The notes under the pieces were generated by a model. It saw only the letters and a list, made by a program, of their open reading frames with translations, did not search any database and had not been told where the DNA came from. From contig JASIRB010003681.1 of assembly GCA_030323885.1 (NCBI GenBank), positions 1 through 64,000 of the forward strand: a stretch of DNA of 64,000 nucleotides. Direction: 5' to 3'. Positions 53,696-63,936 of this stretch are shown one piece after another. Position numbers and translations under genes: made by a program. The stretch comes from Branchipolynoe longqiensis. Taxonomy: Eukaryota > Annelida > Polychaeta > Phyllodocida > Polynoidae. Each line of letters opens with the position of its first letter. Within the stretch, counting starts at the first letter, position 1.

Positions 53696-54063
53696 ACTGG
53701 GTGCAATAGTTGTAACTTGTAGTCTCCCTGGTAACGCAGCCTCGCTCTGGTACAGGGATCTATGCTGCCTGGCAGCCGAGGGCTATTTCAGGAGGCGTGA
53801 GTCAGTACAGACTTGGCGGCATCCACTCAGTCTCCCAGCGGAGCAGTGAGGGTTGGTTAACTCTGATGGGATGGATCCAATGATGCTGGGTGGGGGTGGA
53901 GCTTGGGGATAGCTGTGACTCAGTCTCCTCGTATAGGGCGCCTCCTACAGGGTGTTATGGGTGTATTTATCGTTGCATCGGTTACCTGTGACAACGACAA
54001 TAAGAGAGCCTATTGACCGTTGGCTAGGACAATAATTTGTGTGTGTGTATTAAATTCCTTGAT
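53696..54063. other. No gene seen
   Basis: A sequence with GCAGCC/CTGGCAGCC phrases. No gene is supported. Confidence 0.3.
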
Positions 54064-54262
54064 TAAAGCTGCATAGTCCGATGAAAGTATATACTTTTGA
54101 AAACCAAAACACTTGATCCTAGATATCCAACTTAGATAATGGAGCATTTATTAAGCACTGATATTTTATATATATAAATATATATATAAAAATAGAAATT
54201 AAAGACAATTCTGGAACCACGCAATGCCATGTATCACCGATTCACTAGATACATATTACTTT
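54064..54262. mobile_element. MITE family 1, partial
   Basis: It starts TTAAAGCTGCATAGTCCGATG, continues through TTTTGAAAACCAAAACA and the ATCCAACTTAGATA block, then is disrupted by AT repeats. Confidence 0.6.
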
Positions 54263-54272
54263 AAACTGCAAT

Positions 54273-54405
54273 GGTATGCAGATTACAATTACAGCTGATA
54301 GATTGATTTATGCATCAAGCAATTTTATTGTATGGTTGGAAGGCCAGGGCTCTGGCGCTGACAAAAGACATTATTCAATGCATAAAGTACATTTAATAAT
54401 AATTA
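54273..54405. repeat. Dispersed repeat, copy 2
   Basis: It matches 11418-11545. Again it neighbours MITE family 1 sequence. Confidence 0.5.
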
Positions 54406-55398
54406 CAAAAATAGTTCTCGGGGCTGGAATAAATACCTCCGCCTGGCTACACACCTCAGACATAGACACCTCAGACATCACCCCAGTCCTAAAGCAGGGT
54501 CCTTACACATGTGAATATATATAATTCAAGGTTATTTCAAGGCTTTTCAATGCTGTTTTTGATAGGAATTCAAGACTATTTTCATTATGATTTCAGGAAA
54601 AAACAACAATGGCGAATGGTGATTTCGGACCAATTTAGATCAGTGGGGACAGTTTAATGGAATTCAAGGCTTTTCAAAACTAATTATCCAAAATAGGTTA
54701 AATTCAAGGCTTTTCATGGCCTTGAAATGAGGAAAATGAAGTTCAAAACTTTTCAAGACTTTCCAGGCCCTGTACAAACCCTGCTAAACACACTTGCCTC
54801 TTACTCCATACGCTCATACCTCTGGCTCCAACAGGCGGATATTCTCAAATCTCTCTTGGAGACTCCCTCACTATAGTTGCAGTATGGTGACGCCCATAGG
54901 GTCTGCAAAATGGATAACTGCACCTCACCTCGGAGAAGGGAGGTATTGCCTGGATGTGAAGGAGGAGAGTGATGACTGGTCTGGTGACTGTAGGCCTATA
55001 TGCTGTCCGGTGTGTCCCCCCCCCCCCCTCCCATACGCCCTCTTTGTGTGCCCCACCCCCCACCCCCCACCCCGCCGACCTCAGAGTTCATGTTGGTCTG
55101 GTGGTGAGCAGGAGACGCTGACCTAATTAGCACGGCGCAAGCAATTAAGATGACGCACGCCCATCCGACAATACATACTTGTATAGCGAGAAGCACTCTA
55201 CCCTTATGTAGGTCATTAATCACTGCTCTAACATGATGAAACTACTTTATGTATTCGGAACTTAGATGATAAAAAACCTGTATATTAAAGGACTCCTATT
55301 TGGATGTATGTTTAAATTAAAATTACCCAGAAAGTTATGTGAATGAAGTGAACCTTTACTCTTTATTTTGATACCAAATTACTTGGACTGTATAGCTA
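54406..55398. other. No gene seen
   Basis: Repeated phrases with CAAGGCTTTTCAA occur at 54530-54780. A C-rich stretch lies at 55015-55075. Open frames 54794-55126 and 54996-55223 are without domains. Confidence 0.35.
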
Positions 55399-55754
55399 TT
55401 AAAGCTGCATAGTCCGATGAAATATCAAATTTTCAAAACCAAACCAATTATCTAGATTTGATTTGACATATCTAACTTAGATACTGGTGCACTTATTAAG
55501 CATTTGTTGCATTTGTAGAAGACAATACTGAGTCAATTTAACAGAACCCATTACTGCAGAAGTCTATGGTGTCAGAGTTTTGGCAAGCTTGCCAAAACTA
55601 ATTTTCCATGTTTGCACTCAAAATATCTAAAAAGTTTACCATTTAAAATAAAAGTAACTTTGAACTAATGTAAAGTAAATATTAATCATCGATCTAATAT
55701 ATTTATCTCAGAAAAAGTACACAAATTCAAAACCATCGGACAATGCAACTTTAA
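55399..55754. mobile_element. MITE family 1, complete 356-bp copy
   Basis: TTAAAGCTGCATAGTCCGATG and CATCGGACAATGCAACTTTAA form inverted ends. It is the inverse orientation of 3776-4124. The internal TTGGCAAGCTTGCCAA palindrome is intact. Confidence 0.85.
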
Positions 55755-55781
55755 GACAACCCCCCAAAAGTCACTTTATTA

Positions 55782-56427
55782 AGGCCCTGTCACACTACGA
55801 CGTAACGACGTCAACGTAGGGAGAACGTGAAGAACGTTGAACTTCTCGGCGTAGTATGCAAATTTGGGCACAAGTTGAACGTGGATGCAGCGTAGTGGAT
55901 GAGAGCGTAATGTTGGTAAAGCGTAGTGATACCGTCATTCAACGAGAGAGGACAACGTCATTATGCTCACGGAACATTATGAATGTTATTCCATCGCCAG
56001 AAGAAGTTACATGACGTTACATACGTCATGAGACGTTGAACGTATGTTGAATGTACGTTCTCCTGACGTTCTCCTGACGTTCCCATTACACCGCATGGGC
56101 ATTTCCACCCGGTTTAATGTGGGTCAACATACTGGAACGTAGTTGAACGTAGTGAGCAGCATCCGTTTAACGTCATTGACGTTCGCTGAACGTGAACAGA
56201 ACGTACGGCGAACATAAACCCCTACGTTTGAGCTAGGTCGAAATTTTTTAACATGTCCAAAACCTCGATGTAACTCGACGTAACACAACGTAATATGACG
56301 TAGCTCGAAGTCAGTCTAATGTCATTATGACGTCATCATAACGTAATCCAACGTACATCAACGTAATGACGAAAAAACACCACGTTAGGCTCATGTTAGC
56401 TTGTTATGTCATAGTGTGACAGGGGTA
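55782..56427. mobile_element. ACGT-rich MITE, TTA-flanked full copy
   Basis: AGGCCCTGTCACACTACGACG and GTCATAGTGTGACAGGGGTA form inverted ends. TTA lies at 55779-55781 and 56428-56430. Tandem GACGTTCTCCT motifs and dozens of ACGT occur inside. Confidence 0.8.
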
Positions 56428-56779
56428 TTACAGACACTTTTGATAATTAGCGCATTCTTTTGCATCACATTAATTAGACAAGCACCAAAGGATGCAGTCT
56501 TGTTTCGCTTGGCGCTGAATCACCGTTGGTTACACATGCTATTAATAAATCCTATCAGAAAGACCACTAATTAAGCTTTAATTTAGTTTATGATCGACAT
56601 ATATTTAAAACAAAATCAAATTATGCCAAACAAAAAACACACATTTAATTCAGTGTTAAAGGCAAATTTTGTTCAAGCAAATAAAACGAAATCTTCAAAT
56701 GTGAATATCTAGAAAAGTAAATTAGATAGAACCTTTCTGTGTTTTGAGTTATTCTGCATTTAACTACGACTGTGTGCTT
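56428..56779. other. No gene seen
   Basis: AT-rich, nothing recognised. Confidence 0.3.
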
Positions 56780-57106
56780 AACCTGAACTAACGATATACA
56801 AATAATGGTTGGTACCTATTTGAAATATGTTAGGCTAATTGACCTTAGTTCGTAGTAACTTTGAAAAAAATGTGTTAACTTTGGAAATATTTGAAATGAA
56901 AACTTGCCAAATGAATTTCGAAGGGCACTCAACATAGGCTTTGCTTACCCATTTTTTAAATTCTGCAGTGTGGTACAGGAGTTACATAATGCAAAAGAAG
57001 TTTAATGAGTGTGTATGTATCTAAGCTGGATGTGTAGGATCTAATCTCTAGAAGTTAAGTCTTTTGGTTGTGAAAATTTAATATTTTCATCGCATTATGA
57101 AGCTTT
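56780..57106. mobile_element. MITE family 1, diverged copy
   Basis: The AGTAACTTTGAAAAAAATG, AGGCTTTG, TGTATCTAAG, TTTTCATCGCATTATGAAGC blocks occur in family order. Termini are decayed. Confidence 0.5.
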
Positions 57107-57165
57107 GATTCATCGGAATACCACCTTTGTCAGCGCCGAGGCATTGGTATTCTAGCCATTACTTC

Positions 57166-57405
57166 AACAAAACACGGCCTTGTGGTACAGGTTCTTGACA
57201 GAACCGAAGGCTAAGAGAGCAAACCCTAAACAGAAAACCATGTCACTGTGGCAGCATTAAGGGCGGTTGATGTATGGAACTCCCAACATCTCCTGACCAG
57301 CCACTGCCAGGACAAATAGTTTTGCGACTGTCTTGACATGTTCTTGCCGGTGTGAAACCTCTATTTGCTCCCCCAGAGAGTGCCGCTGGTAACTTGCAAA
57401 GGCCA
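57166..57405 (+). repeat. Solo copy of the LINE 5' module
   Basis: About 240 bp align almost base for base with 20565-20812 in the LINE (GGTTCTTGACAGAACCGAAGG through CTGGTAACTTGCAA). Here the copy stops at a (TA)n run instead of entering RT sequence. Confidence 0.8.
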
Positions 57406-57407
57406 GC

Positions 57408-57410
57408 ATG

Positions 57411-57446
<36 letters not shown>
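57408..57446. repeat. (TA)n
   Basis: TATA repeat of nearly 40 bp between the LINE module and the DIRS end. Confidence 0.85.
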
Positions 57447-57780
57447 GAATAATTATGTGAGACTTACCTGTGGTATAGTTGAACACATAATTGTTGTTTT
57501 ACCGAGTCCTTAGCCTCGGCTTGTTTTAGTACAGGGAGAGGTAGCACTTCCGTTCGAATCAATCCTTTACTTACTAATTACCGAAATTATGTCCTTAGCT
57601 TCTAATTTATTGCTTATGCCGTTCTTTACTTGTTTTCCTCCTTTTGGTAAACCAAAGTTCCCTTAATCACCATGGGACAGGGTGGGTGGGAACTGTACTA
57701 AAACAAGCCGAGGCTAAGGACTCGGTAAAACAGCAATTATGTGTTCAACTATACCACAGGTAAGTCTCACATAATTATTC
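57447..57780. repeat. 88-bp inverted repeat (DIRS 3' structure)
   Basis: Arms 57447-57534 and 57693-57780 are almost exact inverses (about one mismatch seen), around a 158-bp loop. The loop carries the inverse of the right-terminal segment 61970-61996. Confidence 0.85.
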
Positions 57781-57902
57781 TATTTCCCCCCGTCCCCTAG
57801 CCTCCTGGCTAATTATAGCACAGGGAGATGTTTACGTAATCATAATTTCGGTTAATTTTACATTTTATTTATTTTTATTTATTTTTATTTTCCAACCATA
57901 AC

Positions 57903-59012
57903 TTATGCTCTAAGTAGGCGAGAAGCCATGTTCTCTTGTCCCACAATCTTTTTGTTATAGTGCTTCGCAAAAGCAACGGATGTCTTCCATCCAGCATTTT
58001 TAAGTATTGTTTTCACAGAAATACCCAAATGTCTAGCCTTAGATGCCACTGCCCCTCTCGTGGAGTGGGCTGAAAACCTCTTTGTGTCTATGCCAGCAGA
58101 GGCAAGCACTCTCAAAGTCCATCTAGTAAGTGTGTCTCTCGAGATGAGCCCATATGGCCTTATATAGCTCAGGAGGAGCTGATCGTGCTTCCTTAATGAC
58201 TTCGTACGAATAATATACATCTTAATAGCGTTGACTACGCACAGCTTCCTATTATCATCAAATGCCATTAAAGTTACCGAGGAGAGAGGGTCTCCTAACC
58301 TATTTGACTTCAAGAGCTTGTCCAGGTCAAATGTCACTTCTTCTCTCGAAAAGTCCAATTTACTTAATTTTAACGCCAACACTGTTTGGCCCCTGTGGCC
58401 CGTAATGAGCAGAATTAGTACTGCTACCTTAAACCCTAGGTCTCTTAATGACAGGTCTTTGTTCCTTGGCCAGTCATTAAACAATTTGAACAACATTGAC
58501 ACATCCCAAAATCGTGAGTATTTGGGCTTGGGAGGATTACGTTCATACACTGATTTCATAAACCAGTGGACTACATAGTGTTTACCTACCATTTCCCCCC
58601 CTATCCTGGGTAGAACTACTGAAAGAGCACAGCGCGCTGTGTTAATGGCCCCGAAACCTAGACCCTCATCCTCCAGAGAGCGTAAAAAGCGTAAAACCTG
58701 AGCCAACGATGGCTTTAAACAATCAATCTTAGCTATTAGGCAGAACAGTTGCCATTTCTTTAAGTATTGAGCATATAAGTTTACTGTGCCCTTTCTCCAG
58801 GCCCCCGAGACTAGCCTCTGTAACGTAATCTTATCGATGCCAAACGGTTCAAGGTGTTTCCTTAGTAAAGGAATGCCACCAAGGGGGTCGAACTGACGTC
58901 GCCCCTTTGCTCTAGAGGTCCGTTGTGGTGCAGGTTGCCCTTTGCCCTGCTGAACGTGATCCAGTCTCTGGACCAACGCCTCGCTGCCGCCAGCCACAGT
59001 TGTGACATCCAC
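57903..59012 (-). CDS. DIRS tyrosine recombinase, 369 aa
   Basis: Integrates the circular DIRS intermediate by strand exchange through a Tyr nucleophile. The catalytic residues are visible: Arg in LITGHRGQTV, the HxxR box in FSAHSTRGAV, and Tyr in FAKHYNKK near the C-terminus. A SAM-like core-binding part (YAQYLKKWQLFCLIAKIDC) precedes them. The frame is unbroken and overlaps the RNase H frame by about 150 nt in a different frame, as usual for DIRS elements. True homology may begin inside the predicted start, since the first ~50 residues are low-complexity. Confidence 0.9.
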   Translation of the reverse strand: MDVTTVAGGSEALVQRLDHVQQGKGQPAPQRTSRAKGRRQFDPLGGIPLLRKHLEPFGIDKITLQRLVSGAWRKGTVNLYAQYLKKWQLFCLIAKIDCLKPSLAQVLRFLRSLEDEGLGFGAINTARCALSVVLPRIGGEMVGKHYVVHWFMKSVYERNPPKPKYSRFWDVSMLFKLFNDWPRNKDLSLRDLGFKVAVLILLITGHRGQTVLALKLSKLDFSREEVTFDLDKLLKSNRLGDPLSSVTLMAFDDNRKLCVVNAIKMYIIRTKSLRKHDQLLLSYIRPYGLISRDTLTRWTLRVLASAGIDTKRFSAHSTRGAVASKARHLGISVKTILKNAGWKTSVAFAKHYNKKIVGQENMASRLLRA

Positions 59013-59611
59013 TGTGGTGCCACCAGCACCGCCGACGCTCGATCCAAGTGGAGCTTCTGAGCCACTCTGCCCACCATGCTGAATGGGGGAAATGCATAGA
59101 AAAAATGTTTATCCCATTTGAATGAGAAAGCATCTATTCTCCAGGAGTCCGGTTCTGGGTGCCAAGTTGCATATTTAGGTAATTTGTGGTTTTTACGAGA
59201 GGCAAACAAATCAATTTCTGGCCGCCCCCAATGCGTACAAATATCGTCAAAAATTGTTAAAGACAGCCCCCATTCCAACTGGTCATGGAATACTCGGCTG
59301 CACTTATCTGCTATTGTATTACTCTTGCCTGGTATGTGTTGAATAGTTAGCCAAATCTGTCTGCTTTCGGCCCAGGTCCAAATTTCTTTAGTAATTTCAT
59401 TGCACCGTGGTGATCTGGTGCCTCCCATTTTACGGACATAGGCCATCGCTGTGGTATTATCTGTAAAAACCTTAATGTGTGTGTTACTTTCCCTGCTTAG
59501 ACTGTATAGGCCTAATAGCAAAGCTTTTAGTTCTAGCACATTAATGTGATCATCTGCCTCATCTGACAGCCACCTGCCTCCTGTCTGTCTCTCTCCGTCT
59601 TGAGCCCCCAT
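58862..59611 (-). CDS. DIRS RNase H and methyltransferase-like domain
   Basis: This is the C-terminal half of the pol product. It holds RNase H (DDHINVLELKALLLGL, VFTDNTTAMAYV, HIPGKSNTIADKCSR) and the following block conserved in DIRS elements (PEIDLFASRKN, then IDAFSFKWD, YAFPPFS and APQWMSQLW), often described as a methyltransferase-like domain. The RT frame upstream shifts by one at a G5 run (about 59605-59609 on the plus strand), so RT and RNase H are now in different frames; this is a single-base change or a read error. It overlaps the recombinase gene downstream. Confidence 0.85.
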   Translation of the reverse strand: MGAQDGERQTGGRWLSDEADDHINVLELKALLLGLYSLSRESNTHIKVFTDNTTAMAYVRKMGGTRSPRCNEITKEIWTWAESRQIWLTIQHIPGKSNTIADKCSRVFHDQLEWGLSLTIFDDICTHWGRPEIDLFASRKNHKLPKYATWHPEPDSWRIDAFSFKWDKHFFYAFPPFSMVGRVAQKLHLDRASAVLVAPQWMSQLWLAAARRWSRDWITFSRAKGNLHHNGPLEQRGDVSSTPLVAFLY

Positions 59612-60672
59612 CCCTCTAACGACGCATCAGTGGTTATTTCCACTTCTGGCTCATCTATTCGTATCTTGCGGGGAGACCCCTTAATGTTAGCAACCCACCA
59701 GTCAATTTCATCAAGGCTTTCTTTTGATAATCTCATATTTCTATCAAAATTGCCCCTAGCTATTTTTAGTGCGAGATTTTTGTCTATTTCCAAACATTTA
59801 ATGTGGGCTGCTGCGTACTGCAAGCCCTGTGCATAAGATACCATGATACCAATCAGAGCTGCGACCTTGCAAATTTTAATTTTCCTGGGTCCTTCAATCA
59901 CTTTGTCTACAAAATTTTGAAGATTTTTTATCTTGTCGGGTGAGACCTGCATAGCCACAGTGTCTATGTTAAACCCCAAGAATGTTAAGAATTTGGTCGG
60001 TTTGAGAACAGATTTTCCTATATGAACACAGAACCCTGCTTTTGTGAGTTCTGCACATAATGCTTGAACTGCTGCTAGACAATCTGATTCTAAATTTGAC
60101 ACTACAAACGAATCATCGATATATGGGAATAACACATACCCCATTTCACCAAGTTTTGCATAAATTGGCTTCAATAGTTTTGTGAAGTACCTCGGGCAAA
60201 CGGCCAAACCATTTGGCATACACGTATATTCAAACAACTGCCCTTGCCAGTTAAACCTCAAGAATTTCCTGAATTGTTTTGCTACTGAAACTGAGTAATA
60301 TGCCTGTTTCAGGTCTACACTAGCCATCCAGGCATTAGGTGTGATCAAGTCTAATGCGGTTTTTAAAGTAAACATTTTAAAACGTTCATAAGTTACTAAC
60401 TTATTCAGCTCAGTTAAGTCCAGAATAAGTCTGTATTCCCCATTTGGCTTTTTTCTTAGAAAAATGTTAGATAAAAACTCGCCCTCTACATGGGTGACTT
60501 TGTCAATAATGCCATTGGCCAACAATTTTGCTATTTCTTTATTCGCATTCACTGTTTCAGAGAGCGAAAACTTATAAGGCTTTGGAGAATGCTCCTGCAT
60601 CGGTATTTCATTAAACAGAATATCAATCCCTTTTACCACACCCAAGATGTCTGCCGAATGAGTAATTTGCAA
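59533..60672 (-). CDS. DIRS reverse transcriptase
   Basis: The RT copies DIRS RNA into cDNA. Motifs visible are FLRKKPNGEYRLILDLTELN, the motif A region ASVDLKQAYYSV, the FEYTCMPNGLAVCP motif B region and the YIDDS catalytic motif (about residue 183). The thumb-like part LTFLGFNIDT and the first strand of RNase H (ITTDASLEGWG) follow. Beyond that the frame is off by one base relative to the RNase H at 58862-59611. The start is uncertain; the frame is open from 60672, 87 bp after the gag stop. Otherwise the enzyme appears complete. Confidence 0.9.
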   Translation of the reverse strand: MQITHSADILGVVKGIDILFNEIPMQEHSPKPYKFSLSETVNANKEIAKLLANGIIDKVTHVEGEFLSNIFLRKKPNGEYRLILDLTELNKLVTYERFKMFTLKTALDLITPNAWMASVDLKQAYYSVSVAKQFRKFLRFNWQGQLFEYTCMPNGLAVCPRYFTKLLKPIYAKLGEMGYVLFPYIDDSFVVSNLESDCLAAVQALCAELTKAGFCVHIGKSVLKPTKFLTFLGFNIDTVAMQVSPDKIKNLQNFVDKVIEGPRKIKICKVAALIGIMVSYAQGLQYAAAHIKCLEIDKNLALKIARGNFDRNMRLSKESLDEIDWWVANIKGSPRKIRIDEPEVEITTDASLEGWGLKTERDRQEAGGCQMRQMITLMC

Positions 60673-60758
60673 CCAATAATTTAAGCAATTGGCAACATTG
60701 CCAGCAATGAACTTTGTATTTACCAGTTCTGAGTTATCAGGAGAAGCCGCTGCTGGCT

Positions 60759-61955
60759 CTACTTTGCTCCTCCCCTCTGGAAACCCTGCAGACTTCCTTG
60801 AGCCGCAGATGGTCTGTTGAAACTCGGTCTGTTGAAATCATTCCAACCAACCAAGTTGCGTTGAGGGCGACCTCTGAACGCCGGGCCGGTTGGTCCGAAC
60901 GCACCTCTGCCGCCCCTGAACGTGCCTCGTCTCGCTCGATCGAATCTCATTCGCTTCACCTTCGGTGCATTGTCATCCCCTCGGCGCTTGGTACCCATTT
61001 GTTTCCCACATTTGGAACCCATCTCCACCTTCTTCAAGAGGTGTTGAAGCTGGCCCCCAAACATGAGTGATTTATCCCATGTCTTCCCTTTGATGGGTTT
61101 TGGGGCCATGAAAAGTGTAAATTCTTTACCATTCTTATCCTTCACCTTTTTTGATCTGGTTACTTCCTTACCAGCGTCAGTCGTCACACCTTTGTAAACA
61201 TTCTCGAACCTCCGGAACATTGCATAACTGCTGGCAGAAGCCAAAAGCTCTAGCCCGCCATTCATCCCTGCTGCTAATGTCGTAAACTTGTTTTCATTCG
61301 CCATACGGTTAGCTACTGGAACGATCGCTGCCAAGGCCGAGAGTACTGCTGTTTGCATGGTGTGCATCACCGTCTCAAACCTCTTCATTTGCTCAGTCAT
61401 GATCAAATCCGTGTCCATTTCTCGCATGAATGATTCTTTTACACCCTTAATTCCAGAGTACTTCTCTGCTCCCCTGCTGATAATCTCAGCCGGCTTGAAG
61501 GTATCAAAATGACCATCCAGGGCCGTTCTGAGCAACGACCTGACCTTATGAGGATCAAGTCTCTTCTTTTTTGAGGCCTTTGCTAACTGCTTCACCATCA
61601 CACCCTCCTTGTGCTTTTTAGATTTCTTCACTTTCTTCGACACCACTTTCGATCTTCTGTACCTGTCACCTTCCGACAGGCCGGATTCTGAGCCAGAGGA
61701 AACGTCAGACTTACGTTTCTTATTCTTCTTTTTAGTCGCTTTGGTTGGTATGCACTGACGTACCGAACGCTCTGACATCACCGACACTACACCATCCGAT
61801 TCACTATCCGACAGTTCATGAGCCCAGTTGGACTTATGCCTCCTTTTCTTGCCCCGCTTCAGTTGCTGTTGCATTTTCAATGCCACCAGCTGATCCACCC
61901 TAGCTTCCAGATCTGGGTCGAACCCCTGTAGCGACGCCTCACTCGTGCCCCGCAC
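60759..61955 (-). CDS. DIRS Gag-like protein, 398 aa
   Basis: First gene of the element. The N-terminus has a short helix (DPDLEARVDQLVALKMQQQL) followed by a very basic and Ser-rich stretch (KRGKKRRHK, then SDSESDG and repeated KKxKK clusters), a central helical region, and an Arg/Gly-rich C-terminus (RARRGTFRGGRGAFG). This composition, position and length fit the ORF1/Gag of DIRS elements, which binds nucleic acid. No Cys/His knuckle is present. The frame is intact, suggesting recent activity. Confidence 0.75.
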   Translation of the reverse strand: MRGTSEASLQGFDPDLEARVDQLVALKMQQQLKRGKKRRHKSNWAHELSDSESDGVVSVMSERSVRQCIPTKATKKKNKKRKSDVSSGSESGLSEGDRYRRSKVVSKKVKKSKKHKEGVMVKQLAKASKKKRLDPHKVRSLLRTALDGHFDTFKPAEIISRGAEKYSGIKGVKESFMREMDTDLIMTEQMKRFETVMHTMQTAVLSALAAIVPVANRMANENKFTTLAAGMNGGLELLASASSYAMFRRFENVYKGVTTDAGKEVTRSKKVKDKNGKEFTLFMAPKPIKGKTWDKSLMFGGQLQHLLKKVEMGSKCGKQMGTKRRGDDNAPKVKRMRFDRARRGTFRGGRGAFGPTGPAFRGRPQRNLVGWNDFNRPSFNRPSAAQGSLQGFQRGGAK

Positions 61956-61961
61956 TGGGTC

Positions 61962-62035
61962 ACCGCCGATTGATTCGAACGGAAGTGCTACCTCTCCCTG
62001 TGCTATAATTAGCCAGGAGGCTAGGGGACGAGGTG
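61962..62035. repeat. DIRS right terminal repeat
   Basis: It contains TTCGAACGGAAGTGCTACC and CTGTGCTATAATTAGCCAGG, whose inverses lie in separate places at the left end (57537-57563 and 57791-57828). A (TA)n run follows from 62039. Confidence 0.75.
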
Positions 62036-62154
62036 AAATATATATATATACATGCGCCTGGTCAGGTACACCGATGAGTGATAGAACATTTGCATTGTCC
62101 CCTTGCCGAATATCGGAATATTTTACCCTATGATGTCTGAGTTTTTATGTGCTT

Positions 62155-62322
62155 GGCAAAATTAATTTGACATGGTTGCACTTAAAATATCTCAAAACTT
62201 AACCATTAAACATAAAAGTCACTTCAAACTAAAGTAAGGTAGATTATGACAATAAATTTGATATATTTATCCCAGAAAAAAAGGACAGAAACTCAAAACC
62301 ATCGGACTATGCAACTTTATTC
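62155..62322. mobile_element. MITE family 1, one end
   Basis: AAAATATCTCAAAACTTAACC through CCATCGGACTATGCAACTTTA, in the inverse orientation. The other end is missing. Confidence 0.65.
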
Positions 62323-63403
62323 CGATGAATAAAACATCTACAAAAACTAATGCTGAGGGCGACAAAGACTTACAAGTTACAGCCCATACTGCACAGATAC
62401 AAGCAACCTACTGTAACATATTCCGATGGTGATGCATTGGTGGGGGAATGTGGGTGTTCTATTTGTGAGGCGGGTATATAGGGCCAGGTGCATAGATGTG
62501 TTTGTGTAGTTGCTGGTGGTCCTTGATTGATTGGTAAATAGCCATTGTTGTGCTAGTAAGATAGTTTGTAAGGGGCACTCAGAGCCATACACACTACCAA
62601 ATACCCTGTAATACTAAGACGGCTCACTCAGCCTGTACTGTGTCATCAAAATGATCAAAACCACCACTTTGTGCGCTGGCTGTTCTCTTGGTCAAACATG
62701 TGCTATATTATATGCATAAATGTATATATGAATGTGAAATATGTGTGATGATGGCGATGATGATGATGATGCTGATGATGATGTGTATTTGTTCATAGCA
62801 ATTTCATATTGATGTGTATTCATACATACCTATCTCATGTATAATATAATTGTATGTGTTTACATGTGAAACACCAACCAGCAGCCGGGCTGATCAAACC
62901 CACCACAAGGTGGCACTGCGAAATTTACATTACCATGGGAGAGATAGGGAGTGAGCCATCTTAGTATTATAGGGTCTTTGACACTACCCACTCCCACCTC
63001 TGCTAGTCATGGATCACCACACACTCAGCTCAAGGCGGGTGGTGACCAGGTGATGGTGCCACAGATCACTATGGCCGTGGGGACCGGGAATGCTTGTTTC
63101 TCATTGGTGGAGCTGGAGATGCTTGTTTCTCATTGGAGAGTGCCTGGGGTGATGCACTATACTGGATCCATGTACCAAGTGGATAATGGACCTGAGGGCT
63201 TGTCTCTCTCTCTCTTCTTTCACTCTTTATACTCTTCCTTTCTCTTTTTGCTTGTATTAATTTCACTATAGCCTGTCTATATGCAACCACAGATTCGAGC
63301 CATGGACTTTACATATATACAGTAATAACACACTTGTACAAGCTAGCACCAGCCGACCCACTCTGCTATGTCATAGCATGCAGAACGACACAATTGACAA
63401 CAA
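62323..63403. other. No gene seen
   Basis: A (GAT)n microsatellite lies at about 62745-62785. A duplicated GCTTGTTTCTCATTGG lies at 63089-63136. A 106-codon open frame (62951-63271) has no domain. Confidence 0.35.
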
Positions 63404-63514
63404 TTAATCCTTTAATTTGTAGATCGGTGTCATACGCATCACCTTTGTCATGCGTTTGGGTAAACACATACATGTGTATATGTGGCTAATGCCGTCATAG
63501 TTAAAGGATTAAAT
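63404..63514. mobile_element. Short MITE-like inverted repeat
   Basis: ATTAATCCTTTAA at the left and TTAAAGGATTAAATG at the right are inverted. It is about 110 bp long, with no coding capacity. Confidence 0.5.
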
Positions 63515-63692
63515 GATTAAGCATGACCAACTCAACTTTAGTTATTCACAAGTATCATGATCGGACTGGAACTACCTATTTTATGGAGTTATTAAAAGCC
63601 TAATTAAGGGTGAGTGTATTTGTGACCAAGATGTGACTATTAGACCCATGCAGACCGAATGGACCTTTTACAGCTGTTAGAGTGATGTAGGA

Positions 63693-63936
63693 CAGGTAAT
63701 AACCCCGTTAAAGTTTGGATTAACCGATCGGTTGGTTTAACGGAGCTTGGTTTAAGAGGTCATACTGTACACACATAAAAAAACAATAATCAGTGTCCAC
63801 ATACATTGTACATTACATGTGCAATACACATTTACTCAAAATCAAAGTCAAAGCCAAAACTCGGTTAAACCAATGATCGGTTAATCCAAACAAATTTCTA
63901 GGGTCACTTCAAGTTTGGTTGAACGGGGTTATACTG
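63693..63936. mobile_element. MITE with AACCCCGTTAAA-type termini
   Basis: AATAACCCCGTTAAAGTTTGG is inverted at the right end (AAGTTTGGTTGAACGGGGTTAT, with ACTG and TA outside). Internal GGTTTAACGG/CGGTTAAACC repeats occur. It resembles pogo/Tigger-type MITEs. Confidence 0.55.

Larger units (their letters stand above)
57447..62035 (-). mobile_element. Near-complete DIRS retrotransposon
   Basis: On the minus strand the order is terminal repeat, gag (61955-60759), RT (60672-59533), RNase H with methyltransferase-like tail (59611-58862), tyrosine recombinase (59012-57903), then a structured 3' end. The segment TCCCTGTGCTATAATTAGCC at the right end is inverted at about 57797-57828, and TTCGAACGGAAGTGCTACC is inverted at about 57540-57560. 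This is the inverted terminal repeat/internal complementary region pattern of DIRS elements. No target duplication is seen, as expected for this group. Confidence 0.85.
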
